Shown: piece by piece, positions 31,434-32,580 of the stretch | How positions within the stretch are numbered: the stretch's first letter is position 1 | Layout: each line of letters opens with the position of its first letter | Source of the DNA: Verrucomicrobiota bacterium | GTDB taxonomy: Bacteria > Verrucomicrobiota > Verrucomicrobiia > Verrucomicrobiales > Akkermansiaceae | Direction of reading: 5' to 3' | Assembly (NCBI GenBank): GCA_027619375.1 | Contig: JAQCFL010000013.1 | Coordinates: 1 to 32,580 of the forward strand | Length of the DNA: 32,580 nt | Translations under genes and position numbers: made by a program | The notes under the pieces: generated by a model | Seen by the model: the letters and a program-made list of their open reading frames with translations, nothing else | What the model was told of the DNA's origin: nothing | Databases searched by the model: none

Positions 31434-32580
31434 ACATTTCCTCGCCTACAGCATGCCCCTCAGCGGACACGACCGCAGCCAGGTCATGATCCCCGACCGC
31501 TACCTCCGCGAATACTTCCTCCCCCCCTTCTGGAACGCCATGGAAAAGGCCCACCTCAAATCATTGATGGTTAACTCCGGCGAGATCAACGGCATCCCCG
31601 TCCATGCCAGCTACCCCATCCTCACCCGCCTCCTCCGCGACCAGATGGCCTTCGACGGCGTCCTCGTCAGCGACTGGGCCGACATCGAGAAACTCCACAC
31701 CGTCCACCGCGTCGCCCCCGACATGCGCGAGGCCGTCCGTATGGCCATCGACGCCGGCATCGACATGGCCATGGTCCCCCTCGACTACCAATTCACCGAC
31801 CACCTCGTCGCCATGGTCAAGGAAGGCATCATCCTCGAGGAACGCCTCGACGAATCCGTCCGCCGCATCCTCCGCCTCAAACAGGAACTCGGCCTCTTCG
31901 AAAACCCCTACCCCGCCGAGAGCGCCCTCACCGTCTTCGGCACCGAGGAAGCCGCCGCCCTCTCCCTCAAGGCCGCCCGACAATCCCTCGTCCTCCTCAA
32001 GAACGACAACGTCCTCCCCGTCGCCGCCGACACCACCATCCTCCTCACCGGCCCCGGCTGCACCTCCCTCCCCGCCCTCCACGGCGCCTGGTCCTACACC
32101 TGGCAGGGCGCCGACCCCGCCGCCTACCCCCAACACCTTCCCGACCTCCTCACCGCCTTCAACGAAGCCCACGGCCGCGACAACGTCCTCTACGCCTCCG
32201 TCACCACCTACGACACCGTCCTCGATCTCGACCGCGCCGTCCGCGCCGCCCAACGCGCCGATCTCATCGTCTGTGTCCTCGCCGAGAAACCCGCCACCGA
32301 ACAACCCGGCGACATCAACGACCTCGCCCTCCCCGCCGCCCAGACCGAACTCGTCAAGGCCCTCTCCTTCGGCAAACCCCTCGTCGTCATCCTCCTCGAA
32401 AGCCGCCCCCGCCTCATCACCGAAATCGACAGCCTCGCCAACGCCGTCATCTTCGCCTCCCACCCCGGCCCCTTCGGCGGTGCCGCCCTCCACGACCTCC
32501 TCACCGGGGCCATCAACCCCAGCGGCAAACTCCCCTTCACCTACCCCCGCGACCCCCACGCCATCCTCCCCTACGACCAC
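31432..32580 (+). CDS. glycoside hydrolase family 3 fragment, truncated at both ends in this window
   Basis: The frame from KHFLAYSMPLSGHDRS to the window end (383 codons, no stop) matches the middle of GH3 beta-glucosidase-like enzymes. LREYFLPPFWNAMEK, VNSGEINGIPVHASYPILTRLLRD and VLVSDWADIEKL are seen, with the nucleophile Asp at 31672-31674. ARQSLVLLKNDNVLPV then starts the second domain, followed by NPSGKLPFTYPRDP. The first part (usually 200-250 residues including the signal peptide) is absent: homology starts at KHF, directly at the end of the cytochrome fragment. Codons are very C-rich at third positions. The gene probably continues past 32580; the lost 5' end makes it a pseudogene unless this is an assembly join. 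Confidence 0.75.

Noticed and set aside
31561-32580. Long minus-strand open frame opposite the GH3 fragment
   Set aside because: It is a Gly/Glu/Val-rich shadow of the C-ending GH3 codons; the GH3 motifs are on the plus strand.

Overview
The window looks like a chromosomal segment from a high-GC, Gram-negative member of the Verrucomicrobiota (inference). The grounds are a Verru_Chthon cassette protein A, a paired DUF1549/DUF1553 cytochrome-domain protein and Tat-exported DUF1501 protein, a LamG protein, sialate-O-acetylesterase-like enzymes, and lipid A/LPS functions (LpxD, an MsbA-type exporter, Kdo/InaA-type kinases) that argue for a true LPS outer membrane. No ribosomal marker is present, so placement below phylum is open.

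Layout. 1-4730 (+): tail of a DUF1585-type protein, a large pseudopilin-like Verru_Chthon A protein and a small exported protein. 4888-5829 (-): a complete secreted SGNH/sialate-O-acetylesterase-like enzyme. 6116-9379 (+): a cell-envelope group of FkbM methyltransferase, MsbA-like ABC exporter and WaaP-like kinase. 9380-12766: an accessory-looking stretch with REP-like direct repeats, a long hairpin, a second (InaA-type) kinase, three small membrane proteins and a small XRE regulator; it ends at the 3' end of a tRNA-CAU gene (12767-12841, -). 13001-14350 (+): a beta-CASP metallo-beta-lactamase-fold nuclease. 14347-19113 (-): a seven-gene co-directional block holding four OmpH/Skp paralogues, lpxD, an ECF sigma factor and an overlapping single-TM protein. 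19203-20048 (+): panC. 20056-20449 (-): an internally deleted esterase relic. 20518-21666 (-): a beta-barrel outer membrane protein followed by a 48-residue lipoprotein. 21894-26848 (-): LamG, DUF1501 and DUF1549/DUF1553 proteins. 27040-27289 (-): a decayed tail of a Ca-binding-repeat secreted protein. 27578-29200 (+): nadB. 29343-30853 (-): a HAD-IIA phosphatase and a ParE/TIGR02574 toxin-antitoxin pair, with a dispersed repeat after the phosphatase and after the toxin. 30908-31309 (-): a small membrane protein. 31317-32580: a cytochrome-domain fragment and a glycoside hydrolase family 3 fragment that meet head to head at about 31431.

How it works together. The main theme is building the outer membrane: periplasmic Skp-type chaperones with the lipid A acyltransferase LpxD, a lipid A/lipid exporter and sugar-lipid kinases. 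The ECF sigma factor inside the chaperone block suggests envelope-stress or growth-linked control. A second theme is extracellular polysaccharide use (esterases, GH3, LamG, PSD1/DUF1501). NAD and pantothenate biosynthesis genes are housekeeping. The most unusual features are the four-paralogue OmpH/lpxD/sigma block, the truncation junction at 31431, the relic genes and the intergenic repeat families.
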